A stretch of DNA of 47,732 nucleotides from Vreelandella olivaria (lineage in GTDB: Bacteria > Pseudomonadota > Gammaproteobacteria > Pseudomonadales > Halomonadaceae): positions 1 through 47,732 of the forward strand of contig NZ_JALPZO010000118.1 in assembly GCF_023507745.1 (NCBI RefSeq), given 5' to 3'. The notes beneath the pieces were generated by a model that worked only from the letters and a program-made list of their open reading frames with translations, ran no database searches and was not told the origin of the DNA. Shown here piece by piece: positions 27,199-36,557 of the stretch. Position numbers and translations under genes: made by a program. Position 1 is the stretch's first letter, and each line of letters begins with the position of its first letter.

Positions 27199-27705
27199 AT
27201 GGCTAAGCAAGGAACTGTCGCGCCCAAAGAGCGCATTAACATTAAATATGTGCCAGCTACGGGCGACCAGCAGGGAGATACTGAATTACCACTTAAACTT
27301 ATGGTGGTTGGCGACTTTAAAGGCGGTGGGGAAGACACTCCTATTGAAGAGCGTCAGGCAGTCTCTATTGATAAAAATAATTTTCAATCGGTGATGCGAG
27401 AAGCGGGTTTGTCACTACAGGCGGTAGTACCTAATCGCCTTGAGGAAAGAGATGGGCCTGCTGATATCGCCGTCGACTTGTCCTTCAAGTCACTCGAGGA
27501 CTTCTCTCCCGATTCGGTGGCAAAGCAAGTTCCTGAACTGCGTAAACTTGTGGAATTGCGAGAGGCCCTGGTGGCTCTGAAAGGGCCGCTGGGCAACGTT
27601 CCTGCGTTCCGTGATCGTTTGCAAAAGCTGCTCGAAAATGATGATGCACGCCAGCAGCTTCTCAATGAGTTGGAGTTATTAGATACAGATCGTAAAAGCG
27701 ATTGA
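27199..27705 (+). CDS. tssB: T6SS contractile sheath small subunit TssB (VipA)
   Basis: A 168-residue VipA/ImpB protein, starting MAKQGTVAPKERINIKY. PLKLMVVGDFKGG and the helical region ADIAVDLSFKSLEDFSPDSVAKQVPELRKLVELREAL are the core. With TssC it builds the cytoplasmic sheath that contracts to fire the Hcp tube. It is the first gene of the long tss operon, 55 bases before tssC. Its ribosome binding site is weak (AAGG, 9 bases before ATG). Confidence 0.96.
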   Translation: MAKQGTVAPKERINIKYVPATGDQQGDTELPLKLMVVGDFKGGGEDTPIEERQAVSIDKNNFQSVMREAGLSLQAVVPNRLEERDGPADIAVDLSFKSLEDFSPDSVAKQVPELRKLVELREALVALKGPLGNVPAFRDRLQKLLENDDARQQLLNELELLDTDRKSD

Positions 27706-27760
27706 CGCCGGTAATGGGTTGCGTATCGATTACACAGCATAACGATTTCGAGGCAGAACG

Positions 27761-29242
27761 ATGAGTAAAACGGCTAAGCAACAGGCAACGGTAGCAGTGT
27801 CAGAAGAGGAGGTGTCGCTTCTTGACCAGGTCATGGCACAAACGCGTATGGCGCCTGCCGATGAAGGGTACGATGTTGCCAAACAAGGGGTGGCGGCTTT
27901 TATTGTAGAGCTTCTGAACAGCGATAGTGCTACCCCGACTGTCAACAAGGGGCTTGTTGACAGCATGATTTTAGAGCTTGATCGCAAAATCAGTCATCAG
28001 GTTGATGAGATACTGCATGAAAGCAACTTTCAGCAGCTAGAGTCGGCTTGGCGCGGCCTGAAGCTTCTGGTTGACCGCACTGACTTCCGTGAAAACATTA
28101 AGCTGGATATGCTCCATGCCACCAAGCAGGAGCTATTGGAAGATTTTGAGTTTGCACCCGAAATTAGCCAGAGTGGTTTATATCATCACGTTTACAACGC
28201 GGGCTACGGTCAGTTTGGGGGCGAGCCGGTCGCCGGCATTATTGGGCATTATGACTTTTCGCCATCCACACCCGATATGAAGCTGTTGCAATATACGTCT
28301 GCTGTTGGTGCCATGGCCCATGCTCCTTTTATGTCATCCGTTGCTCCTTCATTTTTCGGTATCGACAGCTTCGAAGAACTGCCCAACATCAAAGACTTCA
28401 AGGCTATCTTCGAGGGTCCCAAATACGCCCGCTGGCGCAGCCTGCGTGAGTCCGAAGATGCCCGTTACCTGGGGTTAACAGCGCCTCGCTTCCTGCTGCG
28501 AACACCTTATGATCCGGTTGAAAATCCGATCAAGTCCTTTAACTATCGTGAAAACGTTAGTGAAGACCACGAACATTACCTATGGGGTAATACCGCCTAT
28601 TTGTTGGCCGACCGCTTAACGGACAGCTTTGCCAAGTATCGGTGGTGCCCCAATATTATTGGCCCCCAAAGCGGAGGGGCGGTCGAAAACCTGCCCGTTC
28701 ATACCTATGAGGCCTTTGGTCAATTGCAGGCCAAGATCCCTACAGAGGTGCTGATTACAGACCGCCGTGAGTTTGAAATGTCAGAAGAAGGCTTTATTTC
28801 GCTGACTATGCGCAAAGGTAGCGATAACGCAGCCTTCTTCTCCGCTAACTCTGTGCAAAAGCCCAAAGTATTTCCGAATACCGCTGAGGGGAAAGCGGCA
28901 GAAACCAACTTTAAGTTGGGCACGCAACTTCCCTACATGTTCATCATTAATCGCTTGGCGCATTACGTGAAAGTGCTTCAACGCGAACAAATCGGCTCTT
29001 GGAAAGAGCGCCAGGATCTGGAGCGTGAGCTTAACGTCTGGATTCGTCAGTACGTTGCCGATCAGGAGAATCCGCCAGCAGATGTACGCAGCCGCCGCCC
29101 GTTGCGCGCAGCCTCCATCCAGGTTTCGGACGTTGAAGGTGATCCAGGCTGGTATCAAGTCTCCATGGCAGTTCGACCCCACTTTAAATATATGGGCGCT
29201 AATTTTGAGCTGTCTCTGGTTGGACGACTCGATAAGGAATAA
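27761..29242 (+). CDS. tssC: T6SS contractile sheath large subunit TssC (VipB)
   Basis: A 493-residue VipB/ImpC protein, usual length. Landmarks include LESAWRGLKLLVDRTDF, VAGIIGHYDFSPSTPDMKLL, RFLLRTPYDP, HEHYLWGNTAY and the C-terminal GDPGWYQVSMAVRPHFKYMGANFELSLVGRL. It co-assembles with TssB into the sheath; contracted sheath is dismantled by ClpV, encoded later in this operon. ATG at 27761 after GAGG. Confidence 0.97.
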   Translation: MSKTAKQQATVAVSEEEVSLLDQVMAQTRMAPADEGYDVAKQGVAAFIVELLNSDSATPTVNKGLVDSMILELDRKISHQVDEILHESNFQQLESAWRGLKLLVDRTDFRENIKLDMLHATKQELLEDFEFAPEISQSGLYHHVYNAGYGQFGGEPVAGIIGHYDFSPSTPDMKLLQYTSAVGAMAHAPFMSSVAPSFFGIDSFEELPNIKDFKAIFEGPKYARWRSLRESEDARYLGLTAPRFLLRTPYDPVENPIKSFNYRENVSEDHEHYLWGNTAYLLADRLTDSFAKYRWCPNIIGPQSGGAVENLPVHTYEAFGQLQAKIPTEVLITDRREFEMSEEGFISLTMRKGSDNAAFFSANSVQKPKVFPNTAEGKAAETNFKLGTQLPYMFIINRLAHYVKVLQREQIGSWKERQDLERELNVWIRQYVADQENPPADVRSRRPLRAASIQVSDVEGDPGWYQVSMAVRPHFKYMGANFELSLVGRLDKE

Positions 29243-29257
29243 GGGAATGAAAGCGCT

Positions 29258-29689
29258 ATGGCAATGGATAACGGTGGGCGATTAGGGAGCCGATTGTTTG
29301 AACGCCTCGCAGCACCTCACCAGTTTGAGGGTTACTCAGAAGAGAGCCTGTTGGGTGAGGTGGTGGTGTCGATCAAACGCCACCTTGTGGATTTGCTGAA
29401 TAGCCACCCTGGAAATAGTGCCTGCGTGCCGGAACTTGGCCTGCTTGATTTCAATGATGCCACCATCGGTGTGCTCGATTTGGAACGCAATATAAAGCAG
29501 GCCATTCGGCACTGTATCGAGTGCTATGAACCGCGTGTGCAGCGTGTGGATGTGGAGTCGCTGCCTAACTCAGGGGATCCGCTCCAACTACGTTTTCAAG
29601 TGCATGCTACGGTGGCATTGGGGAAAAACAGCACTCAGACCACGATTGATCTGTTGCTCAATAACAAGCGTTATCAGTGTCTTAACTGA
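29258..29689 (+). CDS. tssE: T6SS baseplate wedge protein TssE (gp25-like)
   Basis: A 143-residue GPW/gp25-family protein. SLFERL-like LGSRLFERL, the SIKRHLVDLLNSHPGN helix and LGLLDFNDATIG are typical. IKQAIRHCIECYEPRVQRVDVE carries the conserved E-P-R motif. TssE starts sheath polymerisation on the baseplate, with TssF, TssG and TssK. It is 15 bases after tssC. Confidence 0.94.
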   Translation: MAMDNGGRLGSRLFERLAAPHQFEGYSEESLLGEVVVSIKRHLVDLLNSHPGNSACVPELGLLDFNDATIGVLDLERNIKQAIRHCIECYEPRVQRVDVESLPNSGDPLQLRFQVHATVALGKNSTQTTIDLLLNNKRYQCLN

Positions 29690-29707
29690 TATGCCCGAGG
29701 GGCACTA

Positions 29708-31471
29708 ATGCTCAACCGCTATTATCGTGATGAACTTAATTTTCTAAAACGGCAGGGTCGGGAGTTTGCTGAGGCAAACCCAGGCCTTAGCCGCTTTTTG
29801 TCTGAGCGTAGCACTGACCCGGATGTAGAGCGCCTGTTAGAAGGCTTTGCTTTCCTTACTGGGCGCATGCGTGAAAAAGTTGAGGATGAGTTTCCTGAAC
29901 TTACTCACTCATTAATCAGCATGCTTTGGCCGAACTATCTCCGTCCAGTGCCAAGTATGACCGTTGTTCAATTTACCCCCACCTGGCACGCCTTAAGCCA
30001 ACAGCAGCAAGTGAAAAGAGGTACTGAGCTTGCCAGCGTGCCGGTAGAAAACACACCCTGCTTGTTCCGTACCTGTCATGACGTGTCGCTTTATCCAATG
30101 GCTCATGCGGGTGTTAATGCACGTCATACCAGGGAAGCATCCATTGTTGAGCTGGCAATGGAAGTTCACAGTGATCAGCCAATGAATACGCTTGGGGTTG
30201 ACACCCTACGGATACACCTGGGAGGAGATGGATATACCGCACGCACACTCTACCTATGGATGAGCCACTATCTGGCGAAACTGGAGCTTGAAATCGATGG
30301 AGAGCGGCGAACGCTGCCGGTGAATTCCCTGCGCGCGGTGGGGTTTGAGAGTGATCAGGCGCTGTTGCCCTACCCACGCAATGTGCACCAGGGGTATCGC
30401 ATACTGCAGGAGTATCTCTGTTTTCCAGAGGCATTCCACTTTTTTGACGTCCAAGAGCTTGGCCCGGCGCTTCCCGCCGCCACAGCCAGCAGCGTGACAT
30501 TACGCTTTGTGTTTTCTCGTCCACTGCCCACGGATGCGCGCGTACAGGATGAGCACTTAGCACTCTACTGCACGCCCGCCATCAATCTCTTTGCGCATGA
30601 TGCTGAGCCGGTTGACCTGACGGGGGAGCGCAGTGAATACCGTATTCGGCCCAGCAGCAAAGCCCCGTCTCACTATGAAATATTCAGTGTGGATAAGGTG
30701 GTTGGTCGACTGGATGGGGAGCAGAGCAGCTCACAGGCTTCCACTCGGCGTTATGTGCCTTTTGAAAGCTTTCAGCACCAAATTGAGCGAGATAGAGGGC
30801 GTGCAGCACTGCACTATCGCGTGCGGGTCTGCAATAGCGTGAGAGGTGATGGTTTCGATCATGATATCGCTTTTATACGTGGCGATGAGCCATTGTGCAT
30901 TGGGCGCCGTGAAACCATTTCCCTGGGAGTGACCTGTAGCAACCGGGAACTACCTGAGCAACTGACGATTGGTGATGTATGTGTAGATACAGCAGAAAGC
31001 CCTACATTCGCTAAATTCCGCAATATCACTCGGCCTACGCCTGTGCTGCGTCCGGCCATCGACGACGGTTTGCTGTGGGTCCTGATTTCCAATTTGTCGC
31101 TTAATTATCTTTCGCTGCTGAATCGTGACGCGCTGTGCTCCGTTCTCAGCGCTTACGACTTTCGTGCGTTGGTGGATCGTCAGGCTGAGCGTGTTGCACA
31201 CAAACGGTTAACGGGGATTGTTGATATCGAGACCCAGCCCGTTGACCGACTATGCAAAGGGCTGCCTGTGCGTGGCTTGCGCTCGGTAATGACACTTGAC
31301 CAAGACGCTTTTGGAGACGAGGGCAGCCTGTATCTTTTTGGCAGTGTATTAGCACGCTTTTTATCCCTGTACGCCAGTATCAACTCATTTCATGAGTTGC
31401 AGGTCATCAATCGTCATAACCAAGAGCGCTATGTATGGAGCTTACAAGTGGGGCAGCAGCCTCTGATGTAG
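29708..31471 (+). CDS. tssF: T6SS baseplate protein TssF (VasA)
   Basis: A 587-residue ImpG/VasA family protein. The N-terminus YYRDELNFLKRQGREFAEANPGL and DPDVERLLEGFAFLTGR are near-invariant in the family. DEFPELTHSLISMLWPNYLRPVPSM follows. Together with TssG and TssE it forms the wedge of the cytoplasmic baseplate. Its 3' end overlaps tssG by 37 bases. Confidence 0.96.
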   Translation: MLNRYYRDELNFLKRQGREFAEANPGLSRFLSERSTDPDVERLLEGFAFLTGRMREKVEDEFPELTHSLISMLWPNYLRPVPSMTVVQFTPTWHALSQQQQVKRGTELASVPVENTPCLFRTCHDVSLYPMAHAGVNARHTREASIVELAMEVHSDQPMNTLGVDTLRIHLGGDGYTARTLYLWMSHYLAKLELEIDGERRTLPVNSLRAVGFESDQALLPYPRNVHQGYRILQEYLCFPEAFHFFDVQELGPALPAATASSVTLRFVFSRPLPTDARVQDEHLALYCTPAINLFAHDAEPVDLTGERSEYRIRPSSKAPSHYEIFSVDKVVGRLDGEQSSSQASTRRYVPFESFQHQIERDRGRAALHYRVRVCNSVRGDGFDHDIAFIRGDEPLCIGRRETISLGVTCSNRELPEQLTIGDVCVDTAESPTFAKFRNITRPTPVLRPAIDDGLLWVLISNLSLNYLSLLNRDALCSVLSAYDFRALVDRQAERVAHKRLTGIVDIETQPVDRLCKGLPVRGLRSVMTLDQDAFGDEGSLYLFGSVLARFLSLYASINSFHELQVINRHNQERYVWSLQVGQQPLM

Positions 31472-32457
31472 CGCTGGCGCCTTTGTTTAATGGGGCGCGT
31501 CGCTACGAGTTTTTTCAATTGGTTGAGCTGTTGCACCGCCATCATGGTGATGATCTGGAACAACGGCGTGGCGGTAGCGTGCCTGTATTTCAGCGAGTGC
31601 GTTACAAAGCATCAGCATCGCTTGGGTTTCCCGGTAGCGATGTACTGACCTTGGGTATTAATGAAAGTGGTCAGTATGAAATGGAAGTTAGCTTTTTAGG
31701 ATTACAGGGTGCCCAGTCTCCGTTGCCCAGCTACTACCTGGAAGCACTGGCGCATGAGTCTGCGCACCAGGAGGGGGCCGCTGGCGATTTTCTGGATTTT
31801 TTTAACCACCGCTTGCTGACGTTAATGCACCGCAGTTGGCGGAAATATCGCCACTACGTGCGCTACCAGGATGACGCGCAGGATAGCTTCTCAGCAGCAG
31901 TCTTTTCCCTGGTTGGCCTTGCGGACAACAATCTGCGCGGTGAAACGCCGATTAACTGGAGCAAGATGCTGGCCTATGCCGGGTTATTGGCAGGGCGTAC
32001 CCGTTCACCCGATGTTGTCAGTGGCATTGTGAGCCACTGTTTTGATTTGGCCAAGGTAGAGATTGATCAGTGGATTCACCGTTGGGTGGACATTCCGCCG
32101 GACCAGCGCAGCCGCAATGGCCTTTCTGGCATGACGCTAGGAGAGGATATGGTCGCAGGCGAGCGGGTGGCGGATGTTAAGGGCAAGTTTGTGCTATGCC
32201 TCAGAGGATTAAGCCTTGCCCGCTTTCGAGACTTCTTACCTGATGGAGAAGAGCATCAACCACTAAAAACATTAGTGAGTTTTGTTCTGCGGGAACCGTT
32301 GGCTTATGACCTGGAGCTTGAGCTGCTTGAGAGTGAGGTAAAGCCCATGCGCTTAGGTGATATGGGTTCCTGTCAGTTGGGTTGGACAACCTTTGTTGAT
32401 CCTGATGGTGACGACATGTCTGCACGTCGCCGCGTACATATACAAATGATGAGTTAA
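31435..32457 (+). CDS. tssG: T6SS baseplate protein TssG (VasB)
   Basis: A 340-residue ImpH/VasB protein. FFQLVELLHRHHG near residue 26, FLGLQGAQSPLPSYYLE and FLDFFNHRLLTLMHRSWRKYRH are classical. It pairs with TssF in the wedge. The ATG at 31435 lies inside tssF, a 37-base overlap; no better start lies downstream before the conserved region. The stop is followed 2 bases later by the FHA gene. Confidence 0.95.
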   Translation: MELTSGAAASDVALAPLFNGARRYEFFQLVELLHRHHGDDLEQRRGGSVPVFQRVRYKASASLGFPGSDVLTLGINESGQYEMEVSFLGLQGAQSPLPSYYLEALAHESAHQEGAAGDFLDFFNHRLLTLMHRSWRKYRHYVRYQDDAQDSFSAAVFSLVGLADNNLRGETPINWSKMLAYAGLLAGRTRSPDVVSGIVSHCFDLAKVEIDQWIHRWVDIPPDQRSRNGLSGMTLGEDMVAGERVADVKGKFVLCLRGLSLARFRDFLPDGEEHQPLKTLVSFVLREPLAYDLELELLESEVKPMRLGDMGSCQLGWTTFVDPDGDDMSARRRVHIQMMS

Positions 32458-32459
32458 TC

Positions 32460-33833
32460 ATGCATGCCGATCCATTAGATGCCATTACGCTGGTCGTTTT
32501 GAATAGTGAGCAACTTGAGGGGCGTTCATCCAGCAGTCACGTCTTCCATGCAGAGGGAGGGACACTGGGTTGCAGCGATGTAGATAACTGGTTGCTGCAA
32601 GACCATGTTGGAAGAATTCAGCCTCAGCATGCCGAAATTCTCAAAATTGATGGCAAGTTTTGCTTGGCGGACCGTAGTGGGCACACCTTTATTAATCGCG
32701 CAACGCTGCCGGTTGGGCGCAACCGAAAAGTCGCGCTGCGTGATGGTGACGAGTTAACCGTGGGTGAGTATCGGTTGAAGGTGCATTTAGGGGACCGCCA
32801 AGCATGGCAGCCAGGTATTCATTCTCTCACCACGCTGATCAATGAAGAGCAGGAAGATGTGACTGCGGATGGAGCATGGCCCAAAGGCAGTGGAGATGTT
32901 TTGCATCATCAAACCAAACAGGAAGATCCCATAGAGGCATTAGGCGGCGTAATCCCTGGCTCGCTACAACATGACCCTATGGTGGCACTGGACCGGGGGA
33001 CGCCACAGCTGCCGGCTATTGAGCCCTTGGAAGCCATGCCGGTTTCTCATCGTGGCCACCGAGGAGAGTGGCAGCAGCAGGAGCGGCGTGGTGAAGCGGT
33101 GCGTCTTCCCGATATTAAACCCTTAAACGGCACAGCAGTGCAGAGGAGCAGTGACATGGATGAGCGGCAACTGGACGACCTGGAGCGCTCTGTTGGTGAG
33201 CAATTGGAGGATCGCTGGCAGAAACCGATAACACAGGCGCTTGGCCATGTAGGTGCTGACCCATTACTAAGGGGATTAGGCCTAGACCTGCCTTTTCGGG
33301 ATAGCGAAGAGCAGCAGGCTTTCCTTGAAGAAGCAGGACAAACACTACGTGCCACCATCGATGGACTGCGTTTATTACAACAGTCCCAAAACGATAGTAA
33401 ATACCCACTTCGTGATCGTCGGCTACAGCCGATCGAAGATAATCCTCTGCGCCTTGGGCTGAGCTTTGATGAAACCGCTGAAACCATGTTTTCTGCGCAA
33501 CGCAGCCCTGTTCACCTATCTGCCCCCGAAGCCGTTTCCGAAAGCTTACGCCATCAGGGACAACACCAGGCTGCTGTTGAAGAAGCTATTGAGCAGGCTC
33601 TTGGCGCCATTCTGGGAGCATTCTCACCGGAGGCGCTGCTTAAGCGTTTCCATGCTTACCGGGGGGCGGGTAACCGCATTGAGAATGAAGGTGGCTGGGC
33701 GTGGGAGATGTACCAGCACTACTATCGAGAGCTGAACTCTGGTCGCCAGCAGGGCTTTCAAAAACTGTTTTGGGAAGTATTTGAACAGGCTTACGACCAG
33801 TCAGTTCGTCGACAGCAGCGGGAGGAAGCATGA
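32460..33833 (+). CDS. tagH: T6SS FHA-domain protein (Fha/TagH, VasC)
   Basis: A 457-residue protein. Residues about 1-110 form an FHA fold that binds phosphothreonine (GTLGCSDVDNWLL, QPQHAEI, SGHTFINRATLPVGR, LRDGDELTVGEYRL). A long low-conservation linker follows. The C-terminal domain (about 360-457) has LGAILGAFSPEALLKRFH and WEMYQHYYRELNSGRQQGFQKLFWEVFEQAYD, typical of VasC/TagH. In Pseudomonas Fha acts with PpkA/PppA, but neither kinase nor phosphatase is in this window, as in Vibrio cholerae. The stop overlaps tssJ by 4 bases. Confidence 0.92.
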   Translation: MHADPLDAITLVVLNSEQLEGRSSSSHVFHAEGGTLGCSDVDNWLLQDHVGRIQPQHAEILKIDGKFCLADRSGHTFINRATLPVGRNRKVALRDGDELTVGEYRLKVHLGDRQAWQPGIHSLTTLINEEQEDVTADGAWPKGSGDVLHHQTKQEDPIEALGGVIPGSLQHDPMVALDRGTPQLPAIEPLEAMPVSHRGHRGEWQQQERRGEAVRLPDIKPLNGTAVQRSSDMDERQLDDLERSVGEQLEDRWQKPITQALGHVGADPLLRGLGLDLPFRDSEEQQAFLEEAGQTLRATIDGLRLLQQSQNDSKYPLRDRRLQPIEDNPLRLGLSFDETAETMFSAQRSPVHLSAPEAVSESLRHQGQHQAAVEEAIEQALGAILGAFSPEALLKRFHAYRGAGNRIENEGGWAWEMYQHYYRELNSGRQQGFQKLFWEVFEQAYDQSVRRQQREEA

Positions 33834-34369
33834 GCACGCCCGGCGTAATGCGGATTGCTGGGCTGTTTTGTCTTCTCCTGTTGCTAACGGGCTGCGCTTC
33901 AACCTGGGAGGCGACAGGTAAGACATGGCAGGTGATCCGCGATCCATCAATTCCTGTGGGTTATCCGGAAGACAGGCCCACACGCGTCGATTTGAGCATG
34001 GTAGCAGAGCCTAATGTGAATCCCAACGTCGATGGGGAAGGAACACCGCTGCGCTTTCAGGTACTGCAGCTGAAAGACGATTCTATGTTGATGGCTGCCG
34101 ATCTAAGTCAGTTACAACGGGATTTAGAGGAAGCACTGGGCACCAACTACTTGACCCATGACGATTTCACCCTGTTGCCAGGACAGTGGAAATTCTATGA
34201 ACCCTTCGAAATTGATGAAGAGACGCGCTATATCGGCATCATCGCGTTTTATGCAACGCCGAACGAGGCAGAGTGGAAAAAGGTGGTACGCGTATCAAGC
34301 CGGGGCGAGCACTACCACCTGCTGGTTCACCTCCGCGATAGCGAAGTAGAACTAAGGAAGGAGGGGTAA
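33830..34369 (+). CDS. tssJ: T6SS outer-membrane lipoprotein TssJ (VasD)
   Basis: A 179-residue lipoprotein. The signal peptide ends in the lipobox LTGC, with lipidated C22; position +2 is Ala, consistent with outer-membrane sorting. The body has the transthyretin-like fold signature (LRFQVLQLKDDSMLMAADLSQL, LPGQWKFYEPFEIDEETRYIGIIAFY). It anchors the TssM-TssL trans-envelope complex to the outer membrane. ATGA overlap with the FHA gene; TAATG overlap with tssK. Confidence 0.95.
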   Translation: MSTPGVMRIAGLFCLLLLLTGCASTWEATGKTWQVIRDPSIPVGYPEDRPTRVDLSMVAEPNVNPNVDGEGTPLRFQVLQLKDDSMLMAADLSQLQRDLEEALGTNYLTHDDFTLLPGQWKFYEPFEIDEETRYIGIIAFYATPNEAEWKKVVRVSSRGEHYHLLVHLRDSEVELRKEG

Positions 34370-35703
34370 TGGTCAGCCGAAACCGTGTGGTGTGGAGTGA
34401 AGGCCTGTTTATCAAGCCCCAGCACTTTCAACAGCAGCAGCGTAGTCTGGAAGGGTTGATAGATACGCGGTTAAAGGGGGTAAGCCACTATTTATATGGC
34501 TTTCTCTCCCTTGAACTCAATAACGAATTTCTCAGTTTTGGGCGGATAGCCATTAGCCGGGCAAGTGGTGTGATGCCGGATGGTGTGGCATTTCACCTGC
34601 CTGCCGACGATGTTGAGCCAGCACCGCTTGAAATCAGTGATGCGAGCATCACCAATCAAGTGGTCTATTTAGGCTTGCCGTTAGCAACGGATGGAGTGGG
34701 CGAAGTGCGATGGCCTGACGACGATCTGCCTGCCCGCTATCGTCTGTTAACCCGCAGCGTGCGCGATCTTCATTCTCGTGATGGCGCAACGGCGGAGTTG
34801 GATGTTGCGCGGGTGTCACCGCGTCTGCTGCTGGAGAAGGATGACCGCAGTGGTTATGCATGTCTTGCCGTGGCACGCATTGTTGAGCGTCGCCCTGATG
34901 GCAGTCTGGTACTGGATGAGCAGTTCCTGCCAACGCTGCTGAACGTGCAGGCGGCACCAGGACTGCAGCGGTTTGTGGGGGAAATGGCGGGCCTGATGCG
35001 TGAGCGGGCCCGTAATATTGCTCAGCGTCTTTCCACACCACATCAGGCTGGGGTCGCGGATGTAGCCGATTTTATGCTGCTGCAACTACTGAACCGTGCA
35101 CAACCGCGGTTTCAGCATCTGGCGCGCCTGGGGCAACTGCATCCAGAGCGGCTCTACGACACGATGCATGAAGTTGCCTGTGAGCTGGTCACATTCACCG
35201 ATGAGTCTCGGTTGCCGCCCGAGTGCCCGGCTTACAACCATGACCACCCCGAGCAAGCATTTCGCCCATTAATGAAAATGTTGCGGCAGGCACTGTCCAC
35301 CGTGCTTGAGCCGCGTGCGGTCGCCATTCAGCTCCAGGCGCGCCGGTTTGGTTTGTTGGTCGCGCCGCTATCGGATCTCAGCTTAATCGAATCCGCAGAG
35401 TTTATCCTCGCTGTTCGGGCAGATATGCCAAACGAACGACTGCGCAAGTTGTTCCTACAGCAAACCAAGGTGGCCAGTGTCGAGCGCATTCGTGACCTCA
35501 TCAGTCTACAGCTCCCTGGTGTACCTCTCGAACCACTGCCGGTAGCACCTCGCGAGCTGCCCTATCACGCCGGTTATACCTACTTCCAGTTGGATCGCCA
35601 AAGCGAAGCCTGGGGAATGCTTAACGGCGCCAGCGGATTTGCGTTTCACGTTGCCGGGGAATTCCCAGGTTTGGAAATGCAGTTCTGGGCTATCAGGAGT
35701 TAA
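34369..35703 (+). CDS. tssK: T6SS baseplate-membrane connector TssK (VasE)
   Basis: A 444-residue VasE/ImpJ protein starting VSRNRVVWSEGLFIKPQHFQQQQR, the family hallmark that forms its shoulder domain. The C-terminal head domain (LPYHAGYTYFQLDRQSEAWGML) binds TssL and TssM. It trims the baseplate wedges to the membrane complex as trimers. It shares 1 base with tssJ. Confidence 0.96.
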   Translation: MVSRNRVVWSEGLFIKPQHFQQQQRSLEGLIDTRLKGVSHYLYGFLSLELNNEFLSFGRIAISRASGVMPDGVAFHLPADDVEPAPLEISDASITNQVVYLGLPLATDGVGEVRWPDDDLPARYRLLTRSVRDLHSRDGATAELDVARVSPRLLLEKDDRSGYACLAVARIVERRPDGSLVLDEQFLPTLLNVQAAPGLQRFVGEMAGLMRERARNIAQRLSTPHQAGVADVADFMLLQLLNRAQPRFQHLARLGQLHPERLYDTMHEVACELVTFTDESRLPPECPAYNHDHPEQAFRPLMKMLRQALSTVLEPRAVAIQLQARRFGLLVAPLSDLSLIESAEFILAVRADMPNERLRKLFLQQTKVASVERIRDLISLQLPGVPLEPLPVAPRELPYHAGYTYFQLDRQSEAWGMLNGASGFAFHVAGEFPGLEMQFWAIRS

Positions 35704-35706
35704 ACC

Positions 35707-36549
35707 ATGCAGCACCTTGTCACTGATGAGCAACACGCGAGCCAGCATCTCGCCTCCCAGCAGAAGGTTCGCCATGAGGACCTAATCAATGAGCGTGGCC
35801 TTGATCACCTGATTCACAGCCATGCTGAACAACTGGATGCAGACGAAGATTATTGGTTCCGGTTGCGTGGACATAACCTCAATCCCCTGGTGGATGCTGC
35901 CAGCAGCCTGTTAGGGATGGTGGTAAGGGTACGCCAGTTGGAAAGCGCAGGCGATGTGGAGCGCCTCTATCGCCAGGTGGTAGATGAAATTGCTGCCATT
36001 GAGATTGAACTGACGGAGCAGGGGTACGACCGGGCCACACTGCTTGCCTATCGCTATGTGCTCTGTTCCTTCATTGACGAGGCAGTCATGGGGATGCCAT
36101 GGGGGCGCCAGAGCAAATGGGCAGAACACTCTCTGTTAACCCGGTTTCATAATGAAACCTGGGGTGGTGAAAAGGTGTTCTCCATTTTGGCGCGTTTACA
36201 GCAGGAGCCCCAGCGCTACCGGGATATGCTGGCATTCATTTATCTATGCCTGTGCCTTGGGTTCGAAGGCCGCTACCGAGTTATGTCCCATGGTCGTGAA
36301 GAGTATGAACAAATTGTTCGGGCGCTCGGCGACCAGCTTGCCTCGCTGGAACAACCTGCTGAAGAAACCCTGACACAACCACTTAAAAATGTGGTGCAAG
36401 GGCGTCAACGGCTTTCCTTAAATTTCCCGACCTGGGGTATTTTTGCGCTGTTTGGTGTTGCCATGGTGGCGGCTTATTTGGGCTTTTCCTGGTCCCTCGA
36501 CCAGCAGGCCGAACAAATCACTTCTCTTCTTAACCAACTTTATCGCTAG
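35707..36549 (+). CDS. tssL: T6SS inner-membrane protein TssL (DotU/VasF)
   Basis: A 280-residue tail-anchored protein. The cytoplasmic domain has NPLVDAASSLLGMVVRVRQL, AYRYVLCSFIDEAVMGMPWGRQSKWAEHSLL, FHNETWGGEKVFSILARL and FIYLCLCLGFEGRY. One transmembrane helix lies at about 244-263 (GIFALFGVAMVAAYLGFSW). No periplasmic OmpA-like peptidoglycan-binding domain follows, so cell-wall anchoring would need a separate protein. It works with TssM and TssJ. Confidence 0.96.
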   Translation: MQHLVTDEQHASQHLASQQKVRHEDLINERGLDHLIHSHAEQLDADEDYWFRLRGHNLNPLVDAASSLLGMVVRVRQLESAGDVERLYRQVVDEIAAIEIELTEQGYDRATLLAYRYVLCSFIDEAVMGMPWGRQSKWAEHSLLTRFHNETWGGEKVFSILARLQQEPQRYRDMLAFIYLCLCLGFEGRYRVMSHGREEYEQIVRALGDQLASLEQPAEETLTQPLKNVVQGRQRLSLNFPTWGIFALFGVAMVAAYLGFSWSLDQQAEQITSLLNQLYR

Positions 36550-36557
36550 GAGTTACC